From: Parvularculaceae bacterium
GTDB taxonomy: Bacteria; Pseudomonadota; Alphaproteobacteria; Caulobacterales; Parvularculaceae
Direction: 5' to 3'
DNA length: 64,000 bases
Assembly (NCBI GenBank): GCA_028280115.1
Contig: JANQMJ010000012.1
Span: forward strand, 111,383 to 175,382
Made by a program: the position numbers and the translations under genes
The notes under the pieces: model-generated
The model's input: the letters and a program-made list of their open reading frames with translations, nothing else
What the model was told of the DNA's origin: nothing
The model's database searches: none
Part shown: piece by piece, positions 49,481 to 59,081 of the stretch
Position numbering within the stretch: the first letter of the stretch is position 1
Layout: each line of letters opens with the position of its first letter

Positions 49481-50164
49481 TCAGGTCAAATCAGCAAGAA
49501 TTCGCGCATAGGCGGCATTGATCGCCGCCATTCGCCCTTCGGCGATCTTGATGAGATCTTCCGGAACCCCGCGCGCGATCAGCGCGTCAGGGTGATGATC
49601 GCGCACCAGGGTGCGATAGGTCGCCTTTATGTCTTCGATGCCGGCGTCGTGATCGATGCCGAGAATGAGATAGGGATCGTCATCGCCGAGCCCGAAATGG
49701 GTCGCCCGCAGACGGCGATAAGCCGCCGGCGCAATGCCGAACGCTTCCGCGGCCCGGTCAAGCAGCGCCACCTCCCTGGGATGGGCGACGCCGTCGGCGA
49801 CGGCGACGCTGAACAGACAGTCAAGGACGTCCTCCAGCACGGCGGGGGCGTCTTCGAAAATATTCGCCACCCGCGCGATATATTCGTCGAAGCCGGCGAC
49901 ATCCTGTTGCGCCAGGCGATAAATCATCCGGACCTTGTCCGCCTCTTTTTCGGGAACTTCAAAAAATTCGCCAAAGGCCTTGACCTCGTCGTCGGTGACG
50001 ACGCCGTCCGCCTTGGCCATCTTGGCGGAAAGCGCGATCAGCGCGATGGAAAAAGCCCCCTCGGTGCGGCGTTGCTTCTGGTCGGCCAGGCTTTCCAGCA
50101 GCGCCCCCAGGGTGCGCTTTTGCGCCGCAGCGATGATCGATTCAATGCGATCCCACACGCCCAT
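49481..50164 (-). CDS. TerB-DnaJ domain protein (DjlA-like co-chaperone)
   Basis: A 227-residue protein. An all-helical TerB-like domain (about 35-150; LIALSAKMAKADGVVTDDEV, FSVAVADGVAHPREVALLD) precedes a C-terminal J domain (165-227) with HPD in VRDHHPDALIARG. Resembles DjlA without the membrane anchor. It would stimulate DnaK; the client is unknown. The pairing with an amidase gene nearby recurs in alphaproteobacteria. Confidence 0.92.
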   Translation of the reverse strand: MGVWDRIESIIAAAQKRTLGALLESLADQKQRRTEGAFSIALIALSAKMAKADGVVTDDEVKAFGEFFEVPEKEADKVRMIYRLAQQDVAGFDEYIARVANIFEDAPAVLEDVLDCLFSVAVADGVAHPREVALLDRAAEAFGIAPAAYRRLRATHFGLGDDDPYLILGIDHDAGIEDIKATYRTLVRDHHPDALIARGVPEDLIKIAEGRMAAINAAYARILADLT

Positions 50165-50410
50165 AACCTTGGTTTAAAGCGGCTGGCGCGCGAACGCCAG
50201 TCGCTTCGTCCCGGCAAGCGTTCGGCGGAACCGGTTTTGGGGAAAAATATCAGGAATAAAAGTTTCTCAATGGCTGGGAAGCTTTAGCAGCCGGTGCGCG
50301 CACCCAATGCGCAACGGCCTTCACAGGGGCGTTTGCAAAACTGAAATTTAACAGACACAATTTTTACACAGTTTGTGTTTCTCAGGCAAAATGATCTCGG
50401 GGGCAACGAG

Positions 50411-50512
50411 ATGGGACCTGCCTTTAAAGAGCTCGGTGTTCTCTTCAGCGGGCTTGTCTGCGGCGCCACCATCATGGCTGCGGCGCTTTTTGTGGTCGGG
50501 CTGGTGCAATAG
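50411..50512 (+). CDS. Possible 33-residue membrane peptide
   Basis: ATG at 50411, preceded by a GGGGG purine run, opens a 33-codon frame ending TAG at 50512: MGPAFKELGVLFSGLV followed by CGATIMAAALFVVGLV. It has a single helix of membrane length and lies in the metH-djlA gap directly against the metH end. The 246 bases before it show no gene. Too short for firm support. Confidence 0.4.
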   Translation: MGPAFKELGVLFSGLVCGATIMAAALFVVGLVQ

Positions 50513-53161
50513 TCACGGCCCGGCGGGCTCGTAATTGAGGATCGGCGAGAGCCAGCGCTCCGCCGCGGTCTGCATCATATTCTTTCGCCGGGCGTAATCG
50601 GCGACCTGGTCTTCCTCGATCTTTCCGACACCGAAATAAAGCGATTGAGGATGGGAAAAATAAAGCCCGCTGACTGACGAGCCGGGTGTCATGGCGAAAC
50701 TCTCGGTCAGCGCCATATCGGCGTTGGTTTCCGCGTCGAGCAGCCGAAACAGCGTTTCCTTTTCCGTATGATCGGGCTGGGCGGGATAACCCGGCGCCGG
50801 GCGAATGCCCTGATATTCCTCACGGATCAGCGCCTCGCAGGAAAGATTTTCATCCGGCGCATAAGCCCAGAATTCCCGGCGCACGCGCTCATGAAGATGT
50901 TCGGCGAAAGCCTCGGCCAGACGGTCGGCCAGCGCTTTGGATAAAATCGCCGAATAATTGTCGTTGCGCCGGTCGAAGCCCGCCGCAAACGCCGCTTCGC
51001 CGACGCCGGCGGTGACGGCGAAACCGCCGATATAATCGGCAAGGCCGGTCTTTGCGGGGGCGATGAAATCCGACAGACAGTAATTGGCACCGTCGCGCTT
51101 TTTCATCTGCTGGCGCAGACCGTGCAGCGATGCAAGCGTCTGCGTGCGGGCTTCGTCCCCATAAAGGACGATATCGTCGCCGTTGCCATTGGCGGGCCAG
51201 AAGCCGACAACCCCATGCGCGGTAAGCGCCTTTTCGTCGATAATCCGCCGCAGCAATTTTTGCGCATCGTCGAACAGGGCGCGCGCCGCATCGCCGAGCT
51301 TGTCGTCGTCGAGGATCTGCGGGTAGCGGCCTTTAAGGTCCCATGCCGCGAAAAACGGCGTCCAGTCGATGTAACGCGCAAGGGTTTCAAGATCATAGTC
51401 GCGCAGCGCCTTGACGCCCGTGAAGGTCGGCCTGGGCGGAACATAGCCCGCCCAGTCGATCGCCGGACTGTTGGCTCGCGCCGCTTCGAGGGAAAGACGC
51501 GCCGGCGCGCTGTCGCGCCGTGCATAGCTTTCGCGCACCTTCGCATAATCCTCGGCGACGCCCTTAAGATAATCCGAGCGCCGTTCGTCCGAGACCAGCG
51601 CCCCGGCGACGCCGACCGCCCGGCTGGCGTCGGTCACATAGACCACCCCGCCGTCGTAATTGGGCGCGATCTTGACCGCCGTATGGGCGCGGCTGGTGGT
51701 TGCGCCGCCGATGAGGAGCGGGATCGAAAAGCCCTCGCGCTTCATGTCGCCGGCGAGAAAGCGCATCTCGTCAAGGCTCGGCGTGATCAGACCGGAAACG
51801 CCGATCATGTCGGCTTCATGCTCGCGCGCCGCGGCGAGAATTTTCGAGGACGGAACCATGACGCCGAGATCGACCACTTTGTAATTGTTGCATTGAAGCA
51901 CGACGCCGACGATGTTTTTGCCGATATCGTGGACGTCGCCCTTGACCGTGGCCATGACGATCACGCCGTTGGGCCTGCCCTGGGCGAGGCCGAGTTCTTT
52001 CTTTTCCTTTTCCATAAAGGGGGTCAGATAGGCGACCGCCTGTTTCATCACGCGGGCCGATTTGACCACTTGCGGCAGAAACATTTTCCCGGATCCGAAG
52101 AGATCGCCGACCACGTTCATGCCGTCCATCAGCGGGCCCTCGATGACATGCAGCGGACGGCCGAGTTTCTGGCGCGCTTCTTCCGTGTCGTCGACAATGT
52201 ATTCGGTGATCCCCTTGACCAGCGCATGGCGCAGGCGCTCTTCGACCGGCGCCTCGCGCCAGGAAAGATCCTGCGCGGTTTCCCTGCCTGCTTCGCCGCG
52301 ATATTTTTCGGCGACTTCCAGAAGACGCTCCGTCGCATCCGGACGGCGATTGAGGATCACGTCCTCCACCGGCTCGCGCAGGGCGGGATCGATCTCGTCG
52401 TAAATCGCAAGCTGGCCGGCGTTGACGATGCCCATATCCATCCCCGCCTTAATGGCGTGATAGAGAAACACCGAGTGCATCGCTTCGCGCACCGGCTCGT
52501 TGCCGCGGAAGGAAAAGGAGATGTTGGAAACCCCGCCGGAGACCTTGGCGTGGGGCAAGCCTTCCTTAATGCGCCGCGTCGCCTCGATGAAATCGACGGC
52601 GTAATTATCATGCTCTTCGATGCCCGTGGCGACGGCGAAAATGTTGGGATCGAAAATGATGTCTTCGGGCGGAAAGCCCGCCCCTATCAGCACTTCATAG
52701 GAGCGCGCGCAGATTTCGTATTTGCGCTCGGCGGTGTCGGCCTGGCCCTTTTCGTCGAACGCCATCACCACCGTCGCCGCGCCGTATCGCATGATCTTGC
52801 GCGCCTGCGCCAGGAACGGTTCCTCGCCTTCCTTGAGCGAGATCGAATTGACAATCGCCTTTCCCTGAACGTTTTTCAGCCCGGCCTCGATGACTTCCCA
52901 TTTCGACGAGTCGATCATCACCGGCACGCGGGAAATGTCAGGCTCCGAGGCGATCAGGCGCAGGAACGTCGTCATCGCCGCCACGCCGTCGAGCATGCCT
53001 TCGTCCATATTGACGTCGATGATCTGGGCGCCGTTTTCGACCTGCTGGCGCGCCACCGCAAGCGCCTCCTCATAGCGGTCTTGCTTGATGAGCTTGCGGA
53101 ACTTCGCCGAGCCGGTGACGTTCGTCCGCTCGCCGATATTGACGAATGTGGGGAGCGTCAT
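50513..53161 (-). CDS. metH: Cobalamin-dependent methionine synthase, large part lacking the homocysteine domain
   Basis: 882 residues. It starts directly at the pterin-binding domain ([16 protein letters not shown], residues 1 to about 290), then the cobalamin cap and B12 domain with DVHDIG and lower-ligand H411, and the C-terminal AdoMet-reactivation domain ([15 protein letters not shown]). The about 330-residue N-terminal homocysteine/zinc domain of full MetH (about 1,200 residues) is missing. Its ATG overlaps the metF stop (ATGA), so it is not a simple truncation here. In other alphaproteobacteria the domain is a separate gene; none is seen in this window. Confidence 0.95.
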   Translation of the reverse strand: MTLPTFVNIGERTNVTGSAKFRKLIKQDRYEEALAVARQQVENGAQIIDVNMDEGMLDGVAAMTTFLRLIASEPDISRVPVMIDSSKWEVIEAGLKNVQGKAIVNSISLKEGEEPFLAQARKIMRYGAATVVMAFDEKGQADTAERKYEICARSYEVLIGAGFPPEDIIFDPNIFAVATGIEEHDNYAVDFIEATRRIKEGLPHAKVSGGVSNISFSFRGNEPVREAMHSVFLYHAIKAGMDMGIVNAGQLAIYDEIDPALREPVEDVILNRRPDATERLLEVAEKYRGEAGRETAQDLSWREAPVEERLRHALVKGITEYIVDDTEEARQKLGRPLHVIEGPLMDGMNVVGDLFGSGKMFLPQVVKSARVMKQAVAYLTPFMEKEKKELGLAQGRPNGVIVMATVKGDVHDIGKNIVGVVLQCNNYKVVDLGVMVPSSKILAAAREHEADMIGVSGLITPSLDEMRFLAGDMKREGFSIPLLIGGATTSRAHTAVKIAPNYDGGVVYVTDASRAVGVAGALVSDERRSDYLKGVAEDYAKVRESYARRDSAPARLSLEAARANSPAIDWAGYVPPRPTFTGVKALRDYDLETLARYIDWTPFFAAWDLKGRYPQILDDDKLGDAARALFDDAQKLLRRIIDEKALTAHGVVGFWPANGNGDDIVLYGDEARTQTLASLHGLRQQMKKRDGANYCLSDFIAPAKTGLADYIGGFAVTAGVGEAAFAAGFDRRNDNYSAILSKALADRLAEAFAEHLHERVRREFWAYAPDENLSCEALIREEYQGIRPAPGYPAQPDHTEKETLFRLLDAETNADMALTESFAMTPGSSVSGLYFSHPQSLYFGVGKIEEDQVADYARRKNMMQTAAERWLSPILNYEPAGP

Positions 53162-54042
53162 GCGGCGTCCGCTGCGCCTTTCCGCGCCGGCGTGTCGGCG
53201 CGCAGGCCGAGCATGCGGCAGATCGCATAAACCAGCGCGTCGCGGTTGAGCGTGTAGAAATGAAAGTGCGTCACGCCCTGCTCGGCGAGATCGAGACATT
53301 GCTGGGCGGCGACCGTGGCGGCGATGAGCTGGCGCGTGGCCGGGTCCTCGTCGAGATTGTCGAACAGCTTGACCAGCCGTCCCGGTATGGTCGCGCCGCA
53401 GACATCAGCCATTTTGCGCAGGCTGGCGAAATTGGCGACCGGCATCAGGCCGGGCACGATGGGAATGTCGATTCCGGCCTTTCGGACCATGTCGAGATAC
53501 CGTAGGTATACGGAATTATCGTAGAAAAACTGGGTGATCGCCCGGGTCGCGCCGGCGTCGATCTTCTGTTTCAAAATGTCGATGTCGGCGGCGAAGGTCG
53601 GCGAATCGGGATGTTTTTCCGGATAACAGCCGACGGAAATCTCAAACGACGCGATTTTCGCCGCGCCGGCCGCAAGCTCGGCGCCGTTGGCGTAACCGCC
53701 CGGATGCGGCCGGTAGGGTTCGCCCGGCCCGCTTGGCGGATCGCCGCGCAACGCCACGATATGGCGAACCCCTTCGTCCCAATAGGCCCGCAGGACCGCG
53801 TCGACTTCTTCCCTGGATGCGGCGACGCAGGTCAGATGCGCCGCCACGGAAAGGTCGGTCTCCTTGATAATGCGCGCGACCGTTTCGTGAGTGCGCTGCC
53901 GGGTCGACCCGCCCGCGCCATAGGTGACGGAGACGAAATCCGGCCGCAGGGGCGCAAGCTTTTCAATCGCGCTCCAGAGTTTTTTCTGCATCGCCTCGGT
54001 CTTGGGCGGAAAAAACTCGAATGAAACATGCAGGCTGGACAT
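53158..54042 (-). CDS. metF: Methylenetetrahydrofolate reductase MetF
   Basis: A 294-residue FAD TIM-barrel enzyme that makes the 5-methyl-THF used by MetH. Seen: [18 protein letters not shown] (catalytic Glu), [45 protein letters not shown] and [13 protein letters not shown]. Nine bases after the ArsR-methyltransferase gene and four-base overlap with metH. Confidence 0.97.
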   Translation of the reverse strand: MSSLHVSFEFFPPKTEAMQKKLWSAIEKLAPLRPDFVSVTYGAGGSTRQRTHETVARIIKETDLSVAAHLTCVAASREEVDAVLRAYWDEGVRHIVALRGDPPSGPGEPYRPHPGGYANGAELAAGAAKIASFEISVGCYPEKHPDSPTFAADIDILKQKIDAGATRAITQFFYDNSVYLRYLDMVRKAGIDIPIVPGLMPVANFASLRKMADVCGATIPGRLVKLFDNLDEDPATRQLIAATVAAQQCLDLAEQGVTHFHFYTLNRDALVYAICRMLGLRADTPARKGAADAA

Positions 54043-54051
54043 GCGCTCTCC

Positions 54052-55044
54052 TCAGGCCGCGCGCGAACGCAGGCGGCGTACATCCGCCGGCGCCGTGCAG
54101 AGCCAGATCTTGACGGTGAGCTTTTTGCGCTCGCCCGAGGACGGCGACAGGGTCTCGACGCGCTCAAGGCCGAGACCGGCCGCCGCACACCAGGCGCGCA
54201 CTTCATCGTCGGAAAAGCCAAGCCGGCGATGGGCGTGATCGTCGCGCAGAAATTCAAGCTCGTGAGGCGCGAAATCGGAAATCACCAGCCGCCCGCCGGG
54301 CTTTAACAGACGCGCCGCCTCGCGCACCGCCGCTTCCGGTTCCGCAAGATAGTGCAGCACCTGATGCAGGCATACGATGTCGGCGGTTTCGCTTTCCATC
54401 GGCAGGGAAAAAAGATCGCCATGGCGCACCTGCGCGTGGGCGACGCCGGCCTGTTCGAGATTGGCCCGGGCGATGGCGAGCATTTCATGGGAAAGGTCGT
54501 AGCCGACGCCGGTTTCATAGCGGTCGGCGAAGATTTCCAGCATGCGTCCCGTGCCGGTGCCGAGATCGATGAACTGCGCGACCGGGTTTTTGCCGGCAAG
54601 CGCGACCATGCGTGCTTCAATGTCGGATTCGGGCAGATGCAGCCGGCGAAGGCGGTTCCACTCCTTGGCGTTGGCTTCGAAATAGGCCGCGGCCTGGGCG
54701 GCGCGCGCCTGGCGGCTCTGGGCGAAGCGTTCCGCGTCGCGGGCGATGATGCGGTCGCCGCTGTCCTTCATCGCCGCAATGGCAAAGAGCACCGCCGTCA
54801 GGCTCTCCTCCCGGCGGGCGCGGCCGGCGACGCGATAAAACATCCAGGCGCCTTCGCGATGGCGTTCGACCAGACCGGCGTCGGCGAGAATCTTCAAGTG
54901 GCGGCTGACCCGCGGCTGGCTCTGGCCGAGAATCTGGGTGAGCTCGCTCACGGTGAGTTCGCCCTGCGCCAGCAAGGCCATGATGCGTAAGCGCGATTCC
55001 TCGCCGATGGCGCGAAAAACGCTGAGCGTGGCGTCAAGAACCAT
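54052..55044 (-). CDS. ArsR-family repressor fused to a SAM-dependent methyltransferase
   Basis: A 330-residue protein. Residues 1-90 are an ArsR winged helix (EESRLRIMALLAQGELTVSE, QSQPRVSRHLKILADAGLVE). Residues about 115-320 are a class I methyltransferase with FIDLGTGTGRMLEIF and RLLKPGGRLVISDFAP. First gene of the metF-metH operon. The fold suggests that it senses SAM or SAH and controls the methyl cycle. No strong ribosome site precedes the ATG at 55044; a frame from 55101 would cross its own probable operator. Confidence 0.9.
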   Translation of the reverse strand: MVLDATLSVFRAIGEESRLRIMALLAQGELTVSELTQILGQSQPRVSRHLKILADAGLVERHREGAWMFYRVAGRARREESLTAVLFAIAAMKDSGDRIIARDAERFAQSRQARAAQAAAYFEANAKEWNRLRRLHLPESDIEARMVALAGKNPVAQFIDLGTGTGRMLEIFADRYETGVGYDLSHEMLAIARANLEQAGVAHAQVRHGDLFSLPMESETADIVCLHQVLHYLAEPEAAVREAARLLKPGGRLVISDFAPHELEFLRDDHAHRRLGFSDDEVRAWCAAAGLGLERVETLSPSSGERKKLTVKIWLCTAPADVRRLRSRAA

Positions 55045-55073
55045 AGGGGCCGACTCACTTCGAATTCGAGCAA

Positions 55074-55093
55074 ATATAAAGATATCTTTATAT
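55074..55093. promoter_or_regulatory. Perfect 20-bp palindrome, probable ArsR-family operator
   Basis: ATATAAAGAT with its exact complement ATCTTTATAT lies 30 bases before the regulator start in an otherwise GC-rich region. Size, symmetry and AT-richness fit an ArsR-type operator, so the met operon is probably autoregulated. Confidence 0.75.
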
Positions 55094-55126
55094 GATAGCA
55101 AGGCTGGATTGGCGCCGGCGGCAGTC

Positions 55127-55141
55127 TTAAGCGCACATTAA
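55127..55141. promoter_or_regulatory. Perfect CtrA box upstream of mlaA
   Basis: TTAA-GCGCACA-TTAA in the divergent gap, 57 bases before the mlaA start and about 85 before the ArsR gene. Either gene could respond; mlaA is closer. Confidence 0.6.
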
Positions 55142-55197
55142 CCGTGAATTGAAAACGCTGGGCCGTGCAGCCACTTTATTTTCGCCGCGAAATCGAC

Positions 55198-56043
55198 ATG
55201 CTCGCGCGCAATGTTGCTGGTCGGAGGGCAAGTCCTGTGTTGTTAAGAGTCCTATCGGTGATCGCTTTCTGGCCACTCGCCGGCGCCACCCACGCCCAGG
55301 TCAGCGATCCGGGCGATACCGAAGCCTTCGCCGAGGAGCTCAAGCGCGGCGAAGTCGAGACTGCCGCAGGCGCGGAAATCGATCCCTGGGAAGGCTTCAA
55401 CCGCAAGATGTTTTCCGTGCACAATGCGCTCGACGACGTGCTGCTGGTCCCGGCGGCGAAAGTCTATCGCGCAACGACGCACAAAAAGCAGCGCAAGGGC
55501 ATTCGCAATTTTCTCGACAATCTGCGCACGCCGGTCATTTTGCTCAACGATGTCCTGCAGGGCGAATTCGGCCGCGCGGGCAATACGGCGAGCCGGTTCG
55601 TCATCAACACTACGATCGGGTTCGGCGGGATGGGCGATCCGGCTGAAAGACTCGGCATTCCGCAGCACTCGGAAGATTTCGGTCAGACGCTCGCCGTGTG
55701 GGGCGTTGACCCCGGACCGTATCTCTTTCTCCCATTGCTTGGACCGACCACGGTTCGCGACGGCGTCGGCGCAGCGATGGGCGTGGCCGCCGATCCGTCG
55801 ATCTGGATCCGCACCGAAGCGGCCCAGTATTACCGCTTCAGCCATGCGGGCGCGGTGGCGCTTTCCCGGCGCGAACCGCTGATCGAACCGCTTGCGGATA
55901 TCAGGGAGAACTCGCTCGATTATTACGCTTCTTTCCGCAGCTTTTATTTGCAGGCCCGCAAGCGGGAGATCGACAACGGCCGCACGAATTTCGAGGATCT
56001 GCCCGACATCGGCGAGTTTGAAGAATTCGATGAGCTCGAATAG
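55198..56043 (+). CDS. mlaA: MlaA/VacJ family phospholipid-transport protein
   Basis: About 281 residues. The signal peptide (LLRVLSVIAFWPLAGATHAQ) ends in an AxA-type site rather than a lipobox. The VacJ core reads DPWEGFNRKMFSVHNALDD, FLDNLRTPVILLNDVLQG, SRFVINTTIGFGGMGDPAER, and the family motif VWGVDPGPYLFLPLLGPTTV. Removes mislocalised phospholipid from the outer leaflet of the outer membrane together with mlaC. A GTG start 11 codons earlier is possible; a perfect CtrA box lies 57 bases upstream. Confidence 0.93.
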   Translation: MLARNVAGRRASPVLLRVLSVIAFWPLAGATHAQVSDPGDTEAFAEELKRGEVETAAGAEIDPWEGFNRKMFSVHNALDDVLLVPAAKVYRATTHKKQRKGIRNFLDNLRTPVILLNDVLQGEFGRAGNTASRFVINTTIGFGGMGDPAERLGIPQHSEDFGQTLAVWGVDPGPYLFLPLLGPTTVRDGVGAAMGVAADPSIWIRTEAAQYYRFSHAGAVALSRREPLIEPLADIRENSLDYYASFRSFYLQARKREIDNGRTNFEDLPDIGEFEEFDELE

Positions 56044-56070
56044 CGGGCCGATAGGAGTGTTTGGAACCTA

Positions 56071-56697
56071 ATGTTCCTGCGCATCGACATGAAATGCTTT
56101 GCGGCGGCCGCCATGGGGTTCGCCGCCGCCATCGCCGCCCCGCCCGCCCTGGCGGACGAGGCGGCCGAGCAGTATGTCGCGGCGATCCTGTTGGAGGCCG
56201 AACCGGCCCTTATGTCGCCCGACGAAGCCGTCCGGTTCAACGGCATCGCCAGGCTGGTCGACAAATATGTCGACATGCGCCGGATCGGCATGTTCTCGCT
56301 CGGCCAATATGCGCGCCAAATGACCACGGCTCAGCGTCAGGAATACCTTGCGCTGTTTGAGCGCTATGCAACAGACATCTATCAGGACATCCTGTCGGAC
56401 TATTCCGGACAGGCGCTGAAGGTCGTCGGTTCGGTCGTGCGTTCCGAGCGCGACATCATCGTCAATTCCAAGGTCGCCGATCCCAGGCCCGGCAGCGAAT
56501 TCGCCAAGGTGACGGTTCACTGGCGGGTTTATCGCGACCGCCAGGGCGCCATGTCGATCGTCGATGCGGGCGCGGACCAGATCTGGCTGGCGATCGAACA
56601 GCGCGGCGAGTTCACTTCCGTCATCGCCAATAATGGCGGCGGATCCCAGGGGATCGACGTCCTGATCGCCGAATTGCGCGCGCGGCTTGGCGACTAG
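56071..56697 (+). CDS. mlaC: Periplasmic phospholipid-binding protein MlaC
   Basis: A 208-residue protein with a signal peptide (FAAAAMGFAAAIAAPPALAD) and the Ttg2D/MlaC fold (VDMRRIGMFSLGQYARQMTT, RQEYLALFERYATDIYQDIL, VHWRVYRDRQGAMSIVDAG). Shuttles lipid between MlaA and the inner-membrane MlaFEDB complex, which is not in this window. Follows mlaA by 27 bases, so the two form a unit. An ATG at 56089 is an alternative start. Confidence 0.94.
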   Translation: MFLRIDMKCFAAAAMGFAAAIAAPPALADEAAEQYVAAILLEAEPALMSPDEAVRFNGIARLVDKYVDMRRIGMFSLGQYARQMTTAQRQEYLALFERYATDIYQDILSDYSGQALKVVGSVVRSERDIIVNSKVADPRPGSEFAKVTVHWRVYRDRQGAMSIVDAGADQIWLAIEQRGEFTSVIANNGGGSQGIDVLIAELRARLGD

Positions 56698-57555
56698 AGT
56701 CGCATCACCGCCCCCGCCCGCTCATTCCCCCCGACCCGATCGGGGAGAATGAACGGGGATGGGTTTTGGAAAAACCTCTTGTGCACAGTACACGGATAAA
56801 TCGCGCAGAGCCTTCTTCCCCCGTTTACGGGGGAAGTGTCGCCCCGGACCTGTTTCGGGGCGACGAAGGGGGTGTTCGTGCGTTCACATCGGGTCTTACC
56901 CCCTCCGTCCGCTTCGCGGACACCTCCCCCGCAAGCGGGGGAGGAAAAGCGCAGCCTTTTCTCTCCGCTCATCCCCGCGCAGGCGAATGCGCCTTTAAAA
57001 ACACAACCCCAGGAGGGTATTCGGACCTGAAACCCGCATTCGGTCGATAGATATCGAACACCTGCCGGCAGGCCGTATACTCCGTCCCGGCGTCGATGAA
57101 GGCCAAGGCCATGGCGACGGGTTCCCCCCAACGGAACGTCGCAAACACTGCAAAGGCCTTATGCGGCGTTCATGCGCGAGGGATGGGATTTCCATCCGCC
57201 CGCGCGGGCTCTTTGACATTGTGAACATCGCTTCCGAACGGCGCGGCGCATCCGGCTGCGCTCAACGGGAAGGCTGCGCCTGCCTCACACTGCCGCCGTC
57301 ATCCCGTGCGCGGCGCGGCATGAAATGCCGCGCTGCTGACACGGGATCGCCTGAAACAACGCCGGCGCAGGCCGATGGCGGTCCCGGATCAGCAAAGCAG
57401 CGTTTCACGCTGCAGCGCGCACGGGATGACGCGAGACAGTCAAATGGCGCCCCACATTCGGGAATTTTCCGCTTGAAACCGGGAAAGTCTCCAAACGCGA
57501 GGGGCGCCCCGGAATGACAAGGCGGGGCGTCCAGAAAAAAGCGGGGCGTTAATCT
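56698..57555. repeat. Long intergenic region with several palindromic repeats
   Basis: 858 bases without a supported gene. It holds a stem near 56,722-56,755 (CCCGATCGGG type), GGGGAAG/CTTCCCC-like units at 56,815-56,845, a CTCCCCCGCAAGCGGGGGAG hairpin near 56,920-56,945, and GTCATCCCGTGCG...GGGATGAC sequences at 57,298-57,440. These match repeat types in the 3.5-kb and 12.7-kb gaps and explain the spurious reading frames here. A possible gene remnant (56,969-57,169) is listed separately. Confidence 0.7.
56969..57169 (-). pseudogene. Possible degraded gene fragment
   Basis: One minus-strand frame between stops reads like protein (AFAVFATFRWGEPVAMALAF, DAGTEYTACRQVFDIYRPNA), with balanced composition unlike repeat translations, but has no good start and ends in repeat sequence. 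An adjacent frame (MEIPSLAHERRIR) could be its upstream part after a frameshift. Family not recognised; it may be chance. Confidence 0.25.
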
Positions 57556-58173
57556 CTACGAAGAATAATATTCGACGACGAGATTGGGCTCCATCGTGCA
57601 GGCGTAAGGCACCTCGGCGAATTCCGGCACGCGCAAAAAGGTCGCGGCCATCTTTTTCGGATCAACGTCGATATAGTCGGGAATATCGCGTTCGGCGCTT
57701 TGCAGCGCTTCGAGCACGAGGGCCATGTTTTTCGACTTTTCCTTGATCTCGACGACGGAGCCGGGTTTGAGCCGCGCCGAGGGAATGTTGGTCCGAACAC
57801 CGTTGACCTTGACATGGCCGTGATTGACGAACTGGCGCGCAGCGAACACGGTCGGCACGAATTTCGCGCGATAAACGATGGCGTCGAGGCGGCTTTCCAG
57901 AAGACCGATCAAGTGCTCGGCGGTGTTGCCGCGCCGGCGCACGGCTTCATTGTAGATCCGCTCGAACTGCCGTTCGGTGATGTTGCCGTAATAGCCCTTG
58001 AGCTTTTGCTTGGCCATCAGCTGCAAGCCGTAGTCCGACAGCTTGCCCTTGCGGCGCTGGCCGTGCATGCCAGGGCCGTAATCGCGTTTGTTGACGGGAG
58101 ATTTTGGCCGGCCCCAGACATTTTCGCCGACCCGGCGGTCAAGCTTGTGCTTGGCGCTTGCGCGCTTTGACAT
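57556..58173 (-). CDS. rpsD: 30S ribosomal protein S4
   Basis: A 205-residue primary 16S rRNA-binding protein. Seen: [40 protein letters not shown], and the S4 RNA-binding domain ([40 protein letters not shown]). Standalone here rather than in the alpha operon, as usual in alphaproteobacteria. Full length with the usual Tyr/Ser-rich C-terminal end. Confidence 0.98.
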   Translation of the reverse strand: MSKRASAKHKLDRRVGENVWGRPKSPVNKRDYGPGMHGQRRKGKLSDYGLQLMAKQKLKGYYGNITERQFERIYNEAVRRRGNTAEHLIGLLESRLDAIVYRAKFVPTVFAARQFVNHGHVKVNGVRTNIPSARLKPGSVVEIKEKSKNMALVLEALQSAERDIPDYIDVDPKKMAATFLRVPEFAEVPYACTMEPNLVVEYYSS

Positions 58174-58316
58174 TTTGTACTCGCTTTCGGCGCGGCCCGG
58201 CGCCGGGGCCTATCCCCGGCGCGATTGCAACGGCGGTCCACGCGCCATCCGTCGTAAAGCCGGGGCGTATAGGCGCGGCGGCGCCTCGTGTCAAATCCGC
58301 CGGCGGGCGGGGCCGG

Positions 58317-59063
58317 TCAGGAGCGGACCGAAAACGGCGTGAATTCCGTGTCCGTATCGTAGACGTCGACGCCCTCGGCGCGTTTGAGCATGCCGACCAC
58401 GCGGTAGGTCACCGGGGTCAGCATCGCCTCCCAGAGCACCTTGAGGAGATAGTTGGTCACAAGAACGGTCACGACCTGGCTTGTCGTCCACACGCCGAGA
58501 AAGGCGATCGGATAGAACAAAAGGCTGTCGATCCCCTGCCCGACGATCGTCGAGCCGATCGTGCGCTGGTAAAGATGCTTGCCGCCGGACCAGACTTTCA
58601 TGCGCGCCATGACGAAGGCGTTCGAAAGCTCGCCGGCCCAGAAGGCGATCACCGATGCGAATACGATACGCGGGGTCAGCCCGAAAACCTCTTCATAGGC
58701 GGGCTGGCCTTGCCATCCCGGCGCCGGCGGCATGGAAACCACCGCCCAGGCCATGAACGCCATGAACAACACGGCGGCGAATCCCGCCCAGACCACGCGC
58801 CGGGCGCGGGCGTAGCCGTAAACCTCGGTCAGGATATCGCCGAGCACATAGGACAGCGGAAAGAACAAGATGCCGGCGCCGAACTCACCGACCGACCAGG
58901 GGCCGATCTTGAGCTCGAAATACTGAACCAGCTTCGCCGCGCCGATGAGATTGGAGCAGATCAGGATGGCGACAAACGCCGCCATGGCGAAGTCGTAATA
59001 TTTGAAACGATGGTTATGGAGCGCTTCGGCGTTGTCGACGCGCTTGACGGCGGGCTGTTCCAT
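58317..59063 (-). CDS. Queuosine precursor transporter (YhhQ/VUT family)
   Basis: A 248-residue membrane protein with about six helices and the family segments ILICSNLIGAAKLVQYF, FPLSYVLGDILTEVYGYARA, AFWAGELSNAFVMARMKVWS and GSTIVGQGIDSLLFYPIAFL. Takes up 7-cyano- or 7-aminomethyl-7-deazaguanine for queuosine in tRNA. 18 bases after the amidohydrolase gene. Confidence 0.92.
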   Translation of the reverse strand: MEQPAVKRVDNAEALHNHRFKYYDFAMAAFVAILICSNLIGAAKLVQYFELKIGPWSVGEFGAGILFFPLSYVLGDILTEVYGYARARRVVWAGFAAVLFMAFMAWAVVSMPPAPGWQGQPAYEEVFGLTPRIVFASVIAFWAGELSNAFVMARMKVWSGGKHLYQRTIGSTIVGQGIDSLLFYPIAFLGVWTTSQVVTVLVTNYLLKVLWEAMLTPVTYRVVGMLKRAEGVDVYDTDTEFTPFSVRS

Positions 59064-59081
59064 TATCGGGCCGGTCGCGGT

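Noticed and set aside
56694..57131. 145-codon minus-strand frame in the mlaC-rpsD gap
   Set aside because: Its C-terminal half is translated intergenic repeat (SPACGGGVREADGGGKTRC), a common spurious product.
57161..57517. 118-codon plus-strand frame in the mlaC-rpsD gap
   Set aside because: It runs through GTCATCCCGTGCG-type palindromic repeats (SSRARRGMKCRAADTG) and lacks a ribosome site.
57500..57555. Terminator after rpsD formed by the two GCGGGGCG units
   Set aside because: The units are direct, not inverted, repeats on this strand, so no hairpin forms.
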